Source of the DNA: Ceratopteris richardii
Lineage: Eukaryota > Streptophyta > Polypodiopsida > Polypodiales > Pteridaceae
Length of the DNA: 64,000 nucleotides
Assembly (NCBI GenBank): GCA_020310875.1
Contig: CM035437.1
Span: 46,559,556-46,623,555, forward strand
Reading direction: 5' to 3'
This document shows, in pieces, positions 32,879 through 44,099 of this stretch. Every line of letters begins with the position of its first letter. The stretch's first letter is position 1. Position numbers and translations under genes: made by a program. The notes beneath the pieces were generated by a model. The model did no database searches. It worked only from the letters and a program-made list of their open reading frames with translations, and was not told where the DNA came from.

Positions 32879-33819
32879 TCATCTTCTTATCCATTCTAAT
32901 GCTTCTTGTCTAGCTTCCTCTCGTATTCTTTCTTCCTCTAGGCGCCTGTTTTTACCCCTTATTAGTCGTAACATCATCTCTTCAGTCAATGGCTCTAAGT
33001 ATTTTTTTACTCGATATCCACTGATATAATTTGGCAATACTTCACCATCTAGAGTTGCTAAGCTGATGGCTCCACTGGTGGATATGCGATTGATGATTAA
33101 CGGGCCATATCCTCTTTTTTGCAGTTTCTTTGCGTGTTGTTTCAGGGTATATACCAAAACTAAATCTCCTTCCTTCAAACTTCCTTCAAATATGCTTTCT
33201 GTCACCTTTTAGCAGCATAAATCCCTGCTACTGCTTGTAACCTAGTTTCATGTAACTTCTCTATTTGATCCAATTGAGCTGAGAGTTCATGTCCCGTCCA
33301 TTCATAAGTTGTTGCTACTCTGAGAGTGGGTATTAAGAAATCAATTGGCAAAATAGCATTTTGTCCATACACTAAGTTAAAAGGAGTAGTTCCTATGGCG
33401 GTCTTGTAAGCTACTCTGAATGCCCATAAAGCGTGATGTAATTGTTTATCCCAATCAGATCTACCATTGTTCACAATTTTAGTGAGAACTGTACACAAGA
33501 TTTTATTTGAACTTTCGGCTTCTCCATTGGCTTGTGGGTGATAAGGGGCTGATTTCTTATGAATTACCAAGAATTCAGTCAGTAAGGCTTCTATAAATTC
33601 ATTCACAAAGTGTGTGCCTCTATCACTCACAATTTCTATCAACAATCCAAATCTAGTGAAAACGTTCTCAAAGAGAAACTTGGCTGTAGTCCTTGCATCG
33701 TTTTTCTTGGTAGCTTTGGCTTCAACCCATTTGGTCAGATAGTCTGTGGCTATGATTATGTACTCGGCGTGGGATCCTTTAACTAGGGGGCTAATAGGTC
33801 CTATGAAGTCTATTCCCAT
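32879..33819 (-). pseudogene. G3 integrase core and C-terminal domain
   Basis: This enzyme inserts element DNA into the genome. The core (33202-33819) has the DDE residues in the contexts GIDFIGP, VSDRGTHF and NGEAESSNK, with a clean reading frame of 205 codons. The C-terminal domain (32879-33205) carries GDLVLVY and a GPF/Y-like GYGPL motif. It is in a different frame, consistent with loss of one base near 33205. It continues through one stop into the protease-like domain. All catalytic acidic residues are present. Confidence 0.88.
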
Positions 33820-34479
33820 TTAGTAAAAGCTCTAGCACTCATCATGGGTTTTAGTGGCATTTCATCCCTTCTAATTGGATATTTATTTCGTTCGTTGACA
33901 AATATCACATCGTTGAACGTATGTGGCTGCATCCTGATGTAAAGTTGGCCACCATATTCCTGCAAAGAGAATCATTTTTGCAGTTTTATCTGCAGAGAAA
34001 TGTCCTCCTGTAGCTCCTGTATGTGCCATCTCTAAAACAGCAAGATACTCATCTTCATGCATGCACATTCGCAAATGATTATCTCTTCCTCGTTTAAAGA
34101 ATTGTTTTCCTACAAGAGCATAGTCTTTGCTTTGTTCTACAAGTGCATGTTTCCTTGCTAGAGTGGCTCCTTCTGGGTACTCTTGGGTCTTTAAGAACTT
34201 CACCAGAGGCATTCTCCATCTTGGTGCTATGGTGGAGTAGCATAGAGTGGAGTTCTCTTTTGGATTTTGTTCTTGACAAGCTGGGCAGGCTGATACATAG
34301 TTATGTGCATCCCTCTGCATGGTTGGCCAATATATGCCCAATCTCCTCAGTGTTTGCCATGTTCCATTCGCATTTAGATGAGTTTTCCATTGATTTACAT
34401 GTGCTTTTTGAAGACACATTTCTTGTTCCTCTTCTTCTACGCATCTCATGAGTAATCCATTTGAGTCTTGGTGATACAA
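33820..34479 (-). pseudogene. G3 integrase N-terminal region with two H2C2 modules
   Basis: A 198-codon open stretch (33883-34479) contains two zinc-binding modules with identical spacing HX6HX30CX2C: H27/H34/C65/C68 and H153/H160/C191/C194. They are about 85 residues apart and joined by a KFLKTQEYPEG / LVGKQFFKRG linker. The second is in the usual place before the IN core. The linker to the core (33820-33882, with a MPLKPMMSARAFTKW pattern) holds compensating small indels. Upstream it is in frame with RNase H apart from one TGA. Normal plant gypsy integrases have one such module, as G4 here does. Confidence 0.85.
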
Positions 34480-34527
34480 ACTTCCAGCAATGATATGAAG
34501 GTTTTTAGTCTTCCATAGGTCTTGGGT

Positions 34528-36357
34528 TCAGTTTGGTGTGATCCCATTTTTAGGTCCATACGTGAGTATAGGGATCAACTTTTCTGCCCATTGGGGACAT
34601 ACTTCAAGATTGAAAAGGTATGTGTCAGGCAGATCATCCGGTACTCCTATGGGTGTTTCTCCATGTGTCATTCTTGATAGGTGATCTGCTCTTATGTGGG
34701 TATTTCCTTTCTTGACTACTACTTCAAAATCAAATTCCATCAACAATAGAAACCATCGTACTAGTCGTCCCGTATTACAAGGCTTATTGACTAAATACAG
34801 TAGGGCTTGATGATCAATGAAGAATTTGAATTTGTTTGCCAATAAGTAGTGTCGAAACTTCTTTACTGCATACACCATCCCTAGGCCTTTTCTCTCGGTT
34901 GTGGTATAATTGCGTTCTGCTTGATTCAACTGCCTACTGGCATAGGCTATACGGTGATCTAACTTTCTTGTATCTGTGGGTTGAGCTAGGATGCAACCAA
35001 TGGCAAACTTGGAAGCATCTACGTGAATGTGAAAGGGTTTGTTCCAATTAGGTACTCGAAGGATTGGGGCTGAACTCAATCGACTCTTTAATTCATTAAA
35101 GGCCTTTTCACATTCTTCAATCCGGTTAAACTGAGTCAATAATGCATGAAGAGGTCTAGCAATTATGGCATACATATGTATAAATCTTCGGTAGTATCCG
35201 CAATGTCCCATAAATGCTTGTACTTCTTCAGCAGTCTTTGGTCTTGGCAAATCCAGAATCACTTTGATTTTGTCTTCATCAGCTGAAATTCCGTTTTTAG
35301 AGACAGTATGTCCTAATATCTTTCCTTGTCGAACCATGAAGACACATTTTTCTGGGTTGAGGCATACTCTATATTGTCGACATTTGGCAAAGATCTTTCC
35401 TAGCTCAAGGATATGCTCTGATCGTATAGTTGAATAAGTGCATAAGTCATCCACGTATACCTCCATACTCTTTCTCAGGAACTCTTTGAATACATGGCAC
35501 ATCAATCTTTGGAAAGTGGCTGGGGCATTGGTTAGGCCGAAAGGCATAACCCTAAAGGCGTACACTCCCCATTCAGTTGCAAAGGCTGTTTTATGTTGGT
35601 CCTCAGGAGAAATGGCTACCTGATTATACCCTGAAAAGCCATCTAAGAAACTATAAACTTCCTTCCCTGCAACTCTTTCCAAAAGATGATCCGTGATGGG
35701 CAATGGGTAACTATCTCTTATGGTGGCAACATTTACTTTTTTCAGATTTATGCATACTCTTAACTTACCATTCTTTTTCGGTACGACCACCAAAGGTGAT
35801 ACCCATTCCGTGTGTTCGATCTCGTAAATGAACCCAGCATCTAACAGTTTATCTATCTCTTCTTTAATCTTTGCTGAGTAAACACCGTTATATGTGTATG
35901 GTCTTTGTTTGGAAGGTTTAGCATCAGATGTCATAGGGATTCTATGTGCACATATAGATGGATCCACTCCTTTCAAATCCTTATATGTCCAGGCAAGGAC
36001 ATCCCTGTATTCCCTTATGAGGCATATTAACTCTTGTTCTTCCTCCATTGAGACATCCTGTCCTATAAAAGTACATCGTTCTTCTCCTTCCTCTAAGGTT
36101 ACTACTATTTTCTTAGTCTGCTCTTTATTGTCATATGCTATTCCCGACTGTGCTTCTTGTTTTGGCATTTGAATAGCAATTCTTCTCTCTTCTACTTCAT
36201 ATTTTTTGAAGTGGGCGGGCACTTCAAATTGGTCTTGAGGCTTGTTTTCTTCGTCATTTTTTGCTTTATCTAATCCAAGCTCCTCTTCCTGTGTTGGTTC
36301 TCGATTTATTTCATTAGCTATGACACTTACTTCTTGATTTCCACTTTCTATTTCCAT
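34528..36357 (-). CDS. G3 reverse transcriptase-RNase H
   Basis: This is an uninterrupted 609-codon stretch of pol. RT runs from about residue 120, with VVVPKKNGKLRVCINLKKVN at 190-210, FLDGFSGYNQ at 238-247 (first catalytic Asp D240), VMPFGLTNAP at 270-279 and YVDD at 301-304. RNase H follows, with HVDAS at 445-449, TTERKGLGM near 487-495, and the FFIDHQAL acidic site near 513-520. The stop at 34528 is a TGA in place of a likely Arg codon, and the frame continues into integrase. ATG at 36357 is unlikely to be a natural start, since pol should continue from gag. It is closest to G1 here. Confidence 0.92.
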   Translation of the reverse strand: MEIESGNQEVSVIANEINREPTQEEELGLDKAKNDEENKPQDQFEVPAHFKKYEVEERRIAIQMPKQEAQSGIAYDNKEQTKKIVVTLEEGEERCTFIGQDVSMEEEQELICLIREYRDVLAWTYKDLKGVDPSICAHRIPMTSDAKPSKQRPYTYNGVYSAKIKEEIDKLLDAGFIYEIEHTEWVSPLVVVPKKNGKLRVCINLKKVNVATIRDSYPLPITDHLLERVAGKEVYSFLDGFSGYNQVAISPEDQHKTAFATEWGVYAFRVMPFGLTNAPATFQRLMCHVFKEFLRKSMEVYVDDLCTYSTIRSEHILELGKIFAKCRQYRVCLNPEKCVFMVRQGKILGHTVSKNGISADEDKIKVILDLPRPKTAEEVQAFMGHCGYYRRFIHMYAIIARPLHALLTQFNRIEECEKAFNELKSRLSSAPILRVPNWNKPFHIHVDASKFAIGCILAQPTDTRKLDHRIAYASRQLNQAERNYTTTERKGLGMVYAVKKFRHYLLANKFKFFIDHQALLYLVNKPCNTGRLVRWFLLLMEFDFEVVVKKGNTHIRADHLSRMTHGETPIGVPDDLPDTYLFNLEVCPQWAEKLIPILTYGPKNGITPN

Positions 36358-37202
36358 TTGCTCTTGACTGGCTGGTTAATTTCTCCTTCAAATGTGGTTT
36401 GATTTAGTTCTTCCAACGTCAGAGTACAAGGGATTTTTACCTTTCTAAGGTGTTGTATGATGTCCGATCTTTTGACTGATGGGTTCGGTTCCTTTTTCCT
36501 TATCGAGGGAATACAGTATAATTCTGAATTATGTTCATATTCTCCTGTGTAATTTGGCAAGACCCTTATGCTATCATTATCCTTGTCAGTTTGGTCTATT
36601 TGTAATAATCCCTTTGAATTTAGTTCAGGTATCGAATCGTCTATTTCACATTCTGCTTCCAACTCCTCAAAGGGTGGTTCTATTCCTTCCACTTTCTTCC
36701 ATCGGTCTTCTTGGACTCTTGCCCACAAATCTTTAGGCCATTCCCCTTCTACTTCGGGAACAATGGATCCTTCCCTTTTATCCTCACAGAAATTTTCATT
36801 ATGTGTCTCACCTGCTTCGGGTTTCTTTGGGTCCTTAGGGATGACACATTCTTGGAATTCTTTTTCGGGAATTCGTGAATTGGGCAGTTGAAGAATAGGT
36901 TTTTCTAAGATCTGTTGGGCTACTTCAATTAATTTTTTGCATATCTCCAACCTTTCTTTCTCTAAGTCTCCTCGAGGATATTCTCTTTCATATTGTTTGA
37001 TGGTAGGTCCTGCTCTTATTCGTGCCTTGTACGCCTGAATCCACATGGCTAATTCTTCAGGCATGGGATCTGCTAAAACTAATCCTACCTCTTCTTTTTT
37101 TGACTTTCCTTTCTGAATTTCCTCTTCCCCTTCTTGTTTCTCTTTTGGATTTTGTTCGCTCTTTCCATTTTCCTTCTTTTGTTGTAGTTTCTTTTCCTTC
37201 AT
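36348..37202 (-). pseudogene. G3 gag-PR linker, protease missing
   Basis: This 284-codon open stretch matches the linker of G1 and G2 (PMPEELAMWIQAY, YPRGDLEKERLEICKKLIE, LTLEEL). In G1 and G2 the LTLEEL-like block leads to the protease domain. Here it leads directly into the RT-proximal acidic spacer at about 36350, so roughly 250-300 codons containing the canonical protease are absent. The loss could be a deletion in this copy or a feature of the lineage. Confidence 0.75.
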
Positions 37203-38706
37203 CCTATCTCTACCGTTCTTCCATCTCTATGTTCGTTTACTTGTAACACTTTTCTCAGGCTCCTCCGAGTCTTCAACTATTTGAGGTGTAGGTATGTCCC
37301 TTTCTCCGTCACCTTGATCTTTTTTTTAGTTTTGTCTGGGGTCTCTTTAGCTTTGGCTCTAGTTATTGCTTTCAACGGTACAATGTACTCCTTATCACTC
37401 CCTGATGACTCTATCACTTCTATCACGTTAATCTGCACGTTAGAGTTAACTTTGTTGGGGTTCTTGGGGCAATCTCTGAAAATGTGTTCTTTACCACAAT
37501 CACTACAGTATCCTTCCCAGACTTGTTGTGGTGGTGGTGGGTTTGGTAATGTACATTCTCAGATATAATGATCACCTCCGCATCTATAACATGGTCCTCT
37601 AGGGACAGGCGGTCTGTTCATAGGTCGGGGGGGTATGGATGCCCTGGGGGCTGTGTACATCAATGACACATAGTCCTGCTCATATCCGTAGGAACTATCT
37701 GGTGCTTCCATGCCATATGCATATGGTTCGTACATTTGTCCATATTCTATCATAGAGCTCTCATAACTGGGATAGTTTCCTTGACTATGGTCATAAGATG
37801 AGTCATATGGTTCATTACTAGGCAATGGTGTGGCTGGGACTATCGCTCTCTCTAAGTTTTCTTCAGGTTGAGCTATTTTCACTGGGACAACATTTTAAGG
37901 ATGGGGCGACTGTTGGTTGAGTGTACCCTTGATAAGCATATGGTCGTGGTATAGGTGCCTGCTGCTGATATGTGGGATATCTAAAGGCTTCACCTCCTTG
38001 ATCTCTCTGAGGGTATCCGTAAGGTCTCATGAGCGGTTGTATTGGTCTTGCTTGCCTATTGTAAGGACAATTTTCTGTGCTGTGATTTGTTTATTTTTTT
38101 TCTATGCTGCAATATTGTAGAGGGCCCGGAATAGGAGGTCTATTGTAAGCATAAGCAGGTGGTGGGATTACTCCCCTAGTGCACAGATGAGAGGGATGAT
38201 CTCCTCCACAATGCATACATCTTCTAAGCATGGGCACTCTCATTGGGTTGTTGGGGTAGTTCCTCTGTCCTTGAACGTTCAACTTCTTTGCTACTAAGTC
38301 GGCTATTTCCTCTACATTGTTTTTAGGGTTTGATGTGCTGCTGGCTGAATTTGATACTCCCTTGAGGTATTTTCAGATCCTCCGCTAGGTTGTCCTCTAG
38401 GTCAATACATTCTTTCATACATTCTTGCAAGGTTTGAACTCTTTTTACGTATACCAAAGATCTTAATGATCCGTTCAATAATCCTTCCAGGAACAATGAC
38501 ACCATCTTGTTTTGAGTGGGTCTCTCTTCAATAGGGCATCTATCCACATACTGTTTGAATCTTCTTGCTGCCAATCTCACTGATTCTGTAGGAGCTTGCT
38601 TAAAGCTATGGATCAATGAGGAAGAATTATTTTTAATCTCAGATTTAGTGAATTCCTCAATCATTTCTTGATAGACTTGCTCCATGTTTTGAAAATTATT
38701 AGGATC
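37203..38706 (-). pseudogene. G3 gypsy gag (5'-truncated, broken)
   Basis: The Gag remnant begins within the capsid domain (38323-38685, LIHSFKQAP, CIDLEDNLAEDL), followed by zinc knuckle I CMHCGGDHPSHLC (near 38180-38225), a Tyr/Pro-rich stretch (37559-37882), knuckle II CYRCGGDH interrupted by a stop near 37560, and knuckle III CSDCGKEHIFRDC (near 37485-37525). The knuckles are CX2CX3HX4C. Homology to G2 gag ends abruptly at about 38706, where an unrelated G1-type LTR fragment begins. The N-terminal half, leader and 5' LTR of G3 are gone. Confidence 0.85.
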
Positions 38707-39115
38707 TAAAGGAGTCCTTGAGCTTAAGGAGCATTAGAAGTACCTACTTATCAATTGTCATGTTTTTTAGACTCCATTTGAGCCCTCAAATAGGCCACAG
38801 AACCTAATTTTTAACTAGGCCAGACACTAGGTCTGAACAGGGACAAAGCTAGTCAAAAACTATAAAAAGAGCTAGAGAGCTCATTTTTGGGGTTATCTTG
38901 TTGTAGATTTGAACTTGTATGAGAACTCTTTTGCAATAGAAGTGATTCCATTGTCTCTCTCTCTTTGTTCTTGCCTTGTGAGTGTGTGTGTGTATGTGTG
39001 TGCATGTTTGTGTGCTTCTCACTTACACGCTGGTGCCATCACTTGTTCGAGGTCTTCATACCATCCTCACATCTTCCTAGATTGACATTAAAGGAGGTGC
39101 TACTCATCACTGAGC
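38707..39115 (+). mobile_element. G1-type LTR fragment
   Basis: It aligns throughout with the G1 5' LTR (5564-5965), including the TATAAAAA box, the CT run and a GT-rich microsatellite near 38982-39003. It lies in the same orientation as G1, so it could be part of the G1 3' LTR left behind after later insertions and deletions. It abuts broken G3 gag on the left and the truncated Copia-C2 LTR on the right. Confidence 0.75.
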
Positions 39116-39325
39116 TACATGCATCAACACACTAGGACCGTCGGGGCACTTTTTTCCCTCTTTAGGATGTTTTCTCCCCCGGCTTGTATATATTCCTATT
39201 ACCCTAATGGGTTACTTATCTTTGTACATTCTAGTGGTAATACACTCGGTATTGTGTGTTGTGCTCCAAGATTTTTCTTCTTCCTTGTGGTGTTCATGTG
39301 CTTTTGTAGATGTCTTACTCCAACA
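39116..39325 (+). mobile_element. Copia-C2 5' LTR (truncated at its start)
   Basis: It matches the Copia-C LTR from the AACACACTAGGACC block to the end ACTCCAACA. The first 25-30 bases (TGTTGATATATTTAGG...) are replaced. It differs from the 3' LTR (43805-44033) at roughly one site in eight by eye, so the insertion is old. Confidence 0.82.
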
Positions 39326-39327
39326 AT

Positions 39328-39340
39328 TGGTATCAGAGCA
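39328..39340 (+). other. Copia-C2 primer-binding site (tRNA-iMet)
   Basis: TGGTATCAGAGCA lies two bases after the LTR end and is complementary to initiator-Met tRNA. The leader to the first gag ATG is about 330 bases. Confidence 0.9.
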
Positions 39341-39674
39341 GGTATTTGCTTCGTCTAGGGCATCATAGACACCCTTCCGGTCATAGTCTCAGAATCACAT
39401 GAAATTTGGTGAGTCTACTCAAGGTGATTAGGAGATCAAAAGAGCCTCATTTTGTGGCGCCAAAATCATGATCTGAGCTCGTTGCGGTCTCCAAACACAC
39501 TATCATAGCGCTTCTATAGGCTATTTCATCTTTTTGTGCCAAAGATATATACAAGTTTCGGTTCCCCAATATAAGAGTCTGGAAGTCTGTTACACGTCTA
39601 ACAGAACTCGTTTGGGTAGTTATGTTCAACTTTTTTAGATACAATCATTTTTCTACATCAAGATATTTTAGTCA

Positions 39675-42600
39675 GTGGCCATGGCTGAAAGTAGTGATGT
39701 ATTTTGTATGTTGGCTATTGAGGATAAGTTGGACTGTACAAATTACCCATGGTGGGCTTATATGATGCGTCATCTATTGGTTGCAAAAGGACTACATAAT
39801 ATTGTAGAGGGTGTTGAAAGACATCCTATTACACCTACAAATAGAGGTACGAAAGCTTATGGAGAGGGTGTCGAAGATGGTGATATTATGCAAATTCCTA
39901 TTCATTCTATCACACCTATTGCAGAGCAAATTCATTGGGATGGAAGAGATGCTCATGCACATGCGTTGATAGCCTTGTCTATCAAACGTGCCTTTATCCT
40001 TCACATTCGCTCTTGCAGAATAGCTAAGGATGCTTGGGATACACTTACAACATTGTACCAGGCTAGGAATGAGGCTCGTCTTGCTTACCTCCAAAAACAA
40101 TTGGAGCATGAGCACATGAATGAAGGTGATTTTATGGATAGTTTTCTGACAAAGATCAAGGATTTGAAGGAAAACTTGATTTTTGCGGATGAAGTCCTTC
40201 TTGATAGTTCACTTGTGTAGACTGTTCTGAATGGTCTTCCCAACTCATGTCAGAGTTTTGCTTCTACTCTTTGTCTAATGATGAAAGGGAATCTAAATGC
40301 CTTAACATTTGAAGAGTTAGTTTCCGTTTTGTTGCAGGAAGATCAGTCAAAGCACAACAGGTCTATTATGTGTGTTGCAGATCAAGCTTTCCTGGCGAGT
40401 TACAAGGGCAAAGGAAAATGGAGCTCTTCAACTAGTAAGTAGAAATATGCTAATTCTGCACAATCAAAGAAGGAAGATAAAGATGAGAAGAAATCAGAAA
40501 AGTAGAAATTGTTTTGCAAATAATGTAAAGAAAATTATCATGTCATTAAGAGATGTCCAAAACTGGCTGCTAAAGAGGAAAAGAAGAGAGAGGCCAGAAT
40601 GGTTGTTGCAAATGCCTGTACACCAAAAACACAGTCTGCTAATAATGTGTAAGATGAAGAATGGGTGTTTACTACTGTTTGTAGTTTTGACCCATCTTCT
40701 CATGAGCAGTGCATATCTGCAGTAGACTTGGATGTTTGGTACTTTGATAGTGGGGTGATCAAACATATTACCTTGCAGTACAATTCCTTCTCTTCACTCG
40801 AGCCTACCCCTATACGAAATATTGTTACATGTGCCAACAACTCCTCTTATCCTATTATGGGAGTTGGTAAGATCATTCTGACTACTATTGATGGTAGTTC
40901 TTTTACATTGTCAGATGCTTTATTTGTGCCAAGGATGAAGAAGAATTTTTTATCAGTTTCAACCTTAGCCAACATTGGTTTGGTTGTGAAATTTGTTGAT
41001 GAGAGATGTACAGTTCATGATCTGTCAAATGGCAATGTGATTATTACTTAAGTTACATTTTATCTCGTGGGCTATATAAGCTCATAGATTATGAAAAAAC
41101 TGTGAATGATTCAACTTGTGTAGTACATGATTCCCAGGCTATGTCAGATGCAAAGCTTTGACATGCATGCTTTGGTCATCTAAATTTTGCTAGTTTGCTA
41201 CTCCTGTAGAAATCTGAAATGGTGTCCTCTTTGCCCAAACTTGAGGCACCTGGTAAACATGTATGTGAAGGTTGTATTTTGGGCAAAATGCAGCGTTGCT
41301 CCTTTCCAAAAATGGTTCAGTTCAAGCTACTTAGAAATTGCAGCTTGTTCAGAATGATATCCATGGTCCTATGCAGACATCCTCTTTTGTAAACTATCTT
41401 TACTTGGTGACTTTCATTGCTGATTTTTACAAGCATGCATGGGTATATCCATTGAAATAAATTCCGAAGTGTTCATGTGCTTCAAACATGTTTTGGTTTT
41501 GGCTGAAAATCTATCAGCATGTAAAATGGGCATCTTTCATTTTGATGGAGGGGGGGAATATATGTCTTCTAACTTGAATGCATTTCAAGCTAAACATGGG
41601 ATAAAACATCAGTGTACAGTGTCGTATACACCTCCATAAAATGGAGTTTCTGAACGAAAGAACATGTCACTCATGGAGATGGTGAGGTGTATGGTCAAGA
41701 GTTAGGCTTTACCACACAATTTTTTGCTTGAGGCGCTTATATGTGCAGCATATGAAATTAATAGGTGTCCCACCAAAGGGTTGCAGTCTATCACTCCATA
41801 TGAGGCTTGGCATCCTCGCAATTCATCTATTGATCATCTGCTTGTGTTTGGTTGTTTGGCATATGCATTAGTGCCTGAACAAGATCGTAGAAAATTGGAT
41901 GATAAAGCAGTAAAATGTATTTTTGTTGGGTATAGTTTTGAAAGTAAAGGCTATCATTTGTATCATCCATAGAATAAACACATTTTGGTTAGTCATGATG
42001 TTGTTTTTGTGGAAGATGCTATTCAACCATTACTTTCATGTACTAAGGAGACATTTGTTAGCTCCAAAGACATGTATGATACTTGGATAGCAAATTAGAT
42101 TCACCTCTATCATACCATACTTGTTCAAGCTCTCATAGTGCCTCTTTTGCATCAAATTGCTATGCTATGGCTTGTCTAGTCTTTGTGATGAGAATGAGTC
42201 TGTTTCATTTGATGAAACACAAAATTCAAAAATTGGATGGCTACTATGCAATCTAAATATGATGCTATAATGAAGAATGGTACCTCGTCTTTATGTGACT
42301 TGCCTCCTCCCAAGAAGGCCATTATCACTAAGTGGGTATACAAGCTGAAGCGTTAGCTTGATGGAACAATTGACAGGTATAAGGCCAGGCTTGTTGCAAA
42401 GGGTTGTGTGCACAAAAGAGGCATTGATTTTGATGAGAGCTTTGCCCCTACTTGTTGAATGACTATTGTTTGTAGCATTTTTGCATTTGCAGCTCATCAT
42501 GGTTGGAATGTACATCCATTGGACATTAAAACAACATTTCTGAATGGTGACTTGCATGAAGAAGTGTATGTTTTTTAGCCCCATGGTTTTATGCAGAAAG

Positions 42601-43735
42601 GGCATGAGAACCAGATGTGCAAGTTAAAGAAGCCATAATATGATTTAAAGCAAGCACCACGTGCTTGGTATGAAAAGATACATGCCTATCTGATTGCACA
42701 TGGTTTTGAGAACAGTCCAATTGAAAGCACCTTATATGTTGAGCATGCTAATGATGTATATTTGGTCATTGTTGTGTATGTTGATGACATGCTGCTCACT
42801 AGTCCTCATGAGAAGCATATTGCTGATTTTAAGGCTGATTTGCATGCCTCATTTGAGATATCTAATTTGGGGCATTTGCATCATTATTTGGGCATTCAAT
42901 TTATGCACGTGGATAGTGGAATGGATTTGTGTCAAACGAAATATATTGATGCATTATTGTAGCATTTTGGCCTTGAAGACTGTAAACCTATTGCCACTCC
43001 TATGGAGATAGGTTTACGATTGAGTCTTCATGATGCTAGAGATGCATTTGATGTTGTTATCTATCAGCAGGTTGTTGGATGCTTGATTTACTTATGCATT
43101 ACTTCGCTAGATATTCAGTTTTCTCTCACAGATGAGTAGGTTTATGCATTGCCCAAGAGTCAAGCATTGGTAGGTGGTTAAGCACATCTTTTGCTACTTG
43201 AGTGGTACCCGGTTACTTGGATTGTTTTATCCCAAGGGGGGATCACTACCACTAGATTTACATGCTTTTTCTGATTTTGACTAGGCTTGTTGCTATGACA
43301 CTCATGTGTGCACTAGTGGTTTTTGCTTCACGCTTGGTAGCTCATGCATATCTTGGCTGAGCAAGAAACATCCTACTCTGGCCACTTCCAGTTGTGAAGC
43401 TGAGTATAGGGAAACTTTCACAGCGATGGTTGAGTGTGTGTGGCTCAGAGGCCTTATGGCTGATTTGGGTGTTGGTCAGTCTTCTGCCACCACCATCTTC
43501 ACTGATACTTAGAGCACATTGGTAGTTGTGAGGAACCCTGTGTTCCATGATCGCACTAAGCACATTGAGGTGCATTATCATTATGTCAAGGAGAGGTTCT
43601 CTGCTGGAGAGATCAGCTTTGCATATGTGCCCACATAGGAGAACATTGCAAACCTTTTCACAAAGGCTCTACCTTGGGAAAAGTTTGAAGTTTTCCGCAA
43701 AGCTTTCGGCTTACTTCCTTTTGTGGATTGATTCC
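39675..43735 (+). pseudogene. Copia-C2 gag-pol (heavily broken)
   Basis: This degenerate copia polyprotein has Gag from MAESSDVFC (39681) to about 40640, with words such as YPWWAYMMRHLL and AYLQKQLEHE. Protease follows near 40740 (WYFDSGVIKHIT), with integrase pieces (FHFDGGGEYMSS, then NGVSERKN across a stop near 41640). RT has YVDDMLL near 42778 and RNase H SxxEAEYRE near 43395. More than a dozen stops and several frameshifts occur. Many stops are TAG where C1 or other copies have Gln (CAG). It is the same family as Copia-C1 but keeps gag. It is not functional. Confidence 0.88.
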
Positions 43736-43804
43736 ACATAGCTTGGCACTTCCTCATACTTGAGTGCTAGCTCCTTGTTCACCGCATCACTCCCAAGGGG
43801 GATT

Positions 43805-44033
43805 TCTTGATATATTTAGGTAGTGATGTGCGTGAACACACTAGGACCACCAGGGAACTTTTTCCCTCTTTAGGAGGTCTTTTCCTCTAGCTTGTATATA
43901 TGCATGTAGCCCTAACGGGTTACTTATCTTTGTACATTCTAGTGGTAATACATTGTGTATTGTGTGTTGTGCTCCAAGCTTCTTCTTCTTCCTTCTGTTG
44001 TTTGCATGCTTCTACAGACATCTAACTCCAACA
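43805..44033 (+). mobile_element. Copia-C2 3' LTR
   Basis: This 229-bp LTR starts TCTTGATATATTTAGG (TGTTGATA in the family, one base changed), just after the purine tract CCCAAGGGGGATT, and ends ACTCCAACA. It is the same family as the Copia-C1 LTRs in opposite orientation. The right flank is gypsy G4. No target duplication can be checked because the 5' end is truncated. Confidence 0.88.
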
Positions 44034-44099
44034 TAAATGCTTTCCATATACTTTTCATTTTGTTGAGGGGATAGTACCAATCAAGGGATATTGGTAGTT

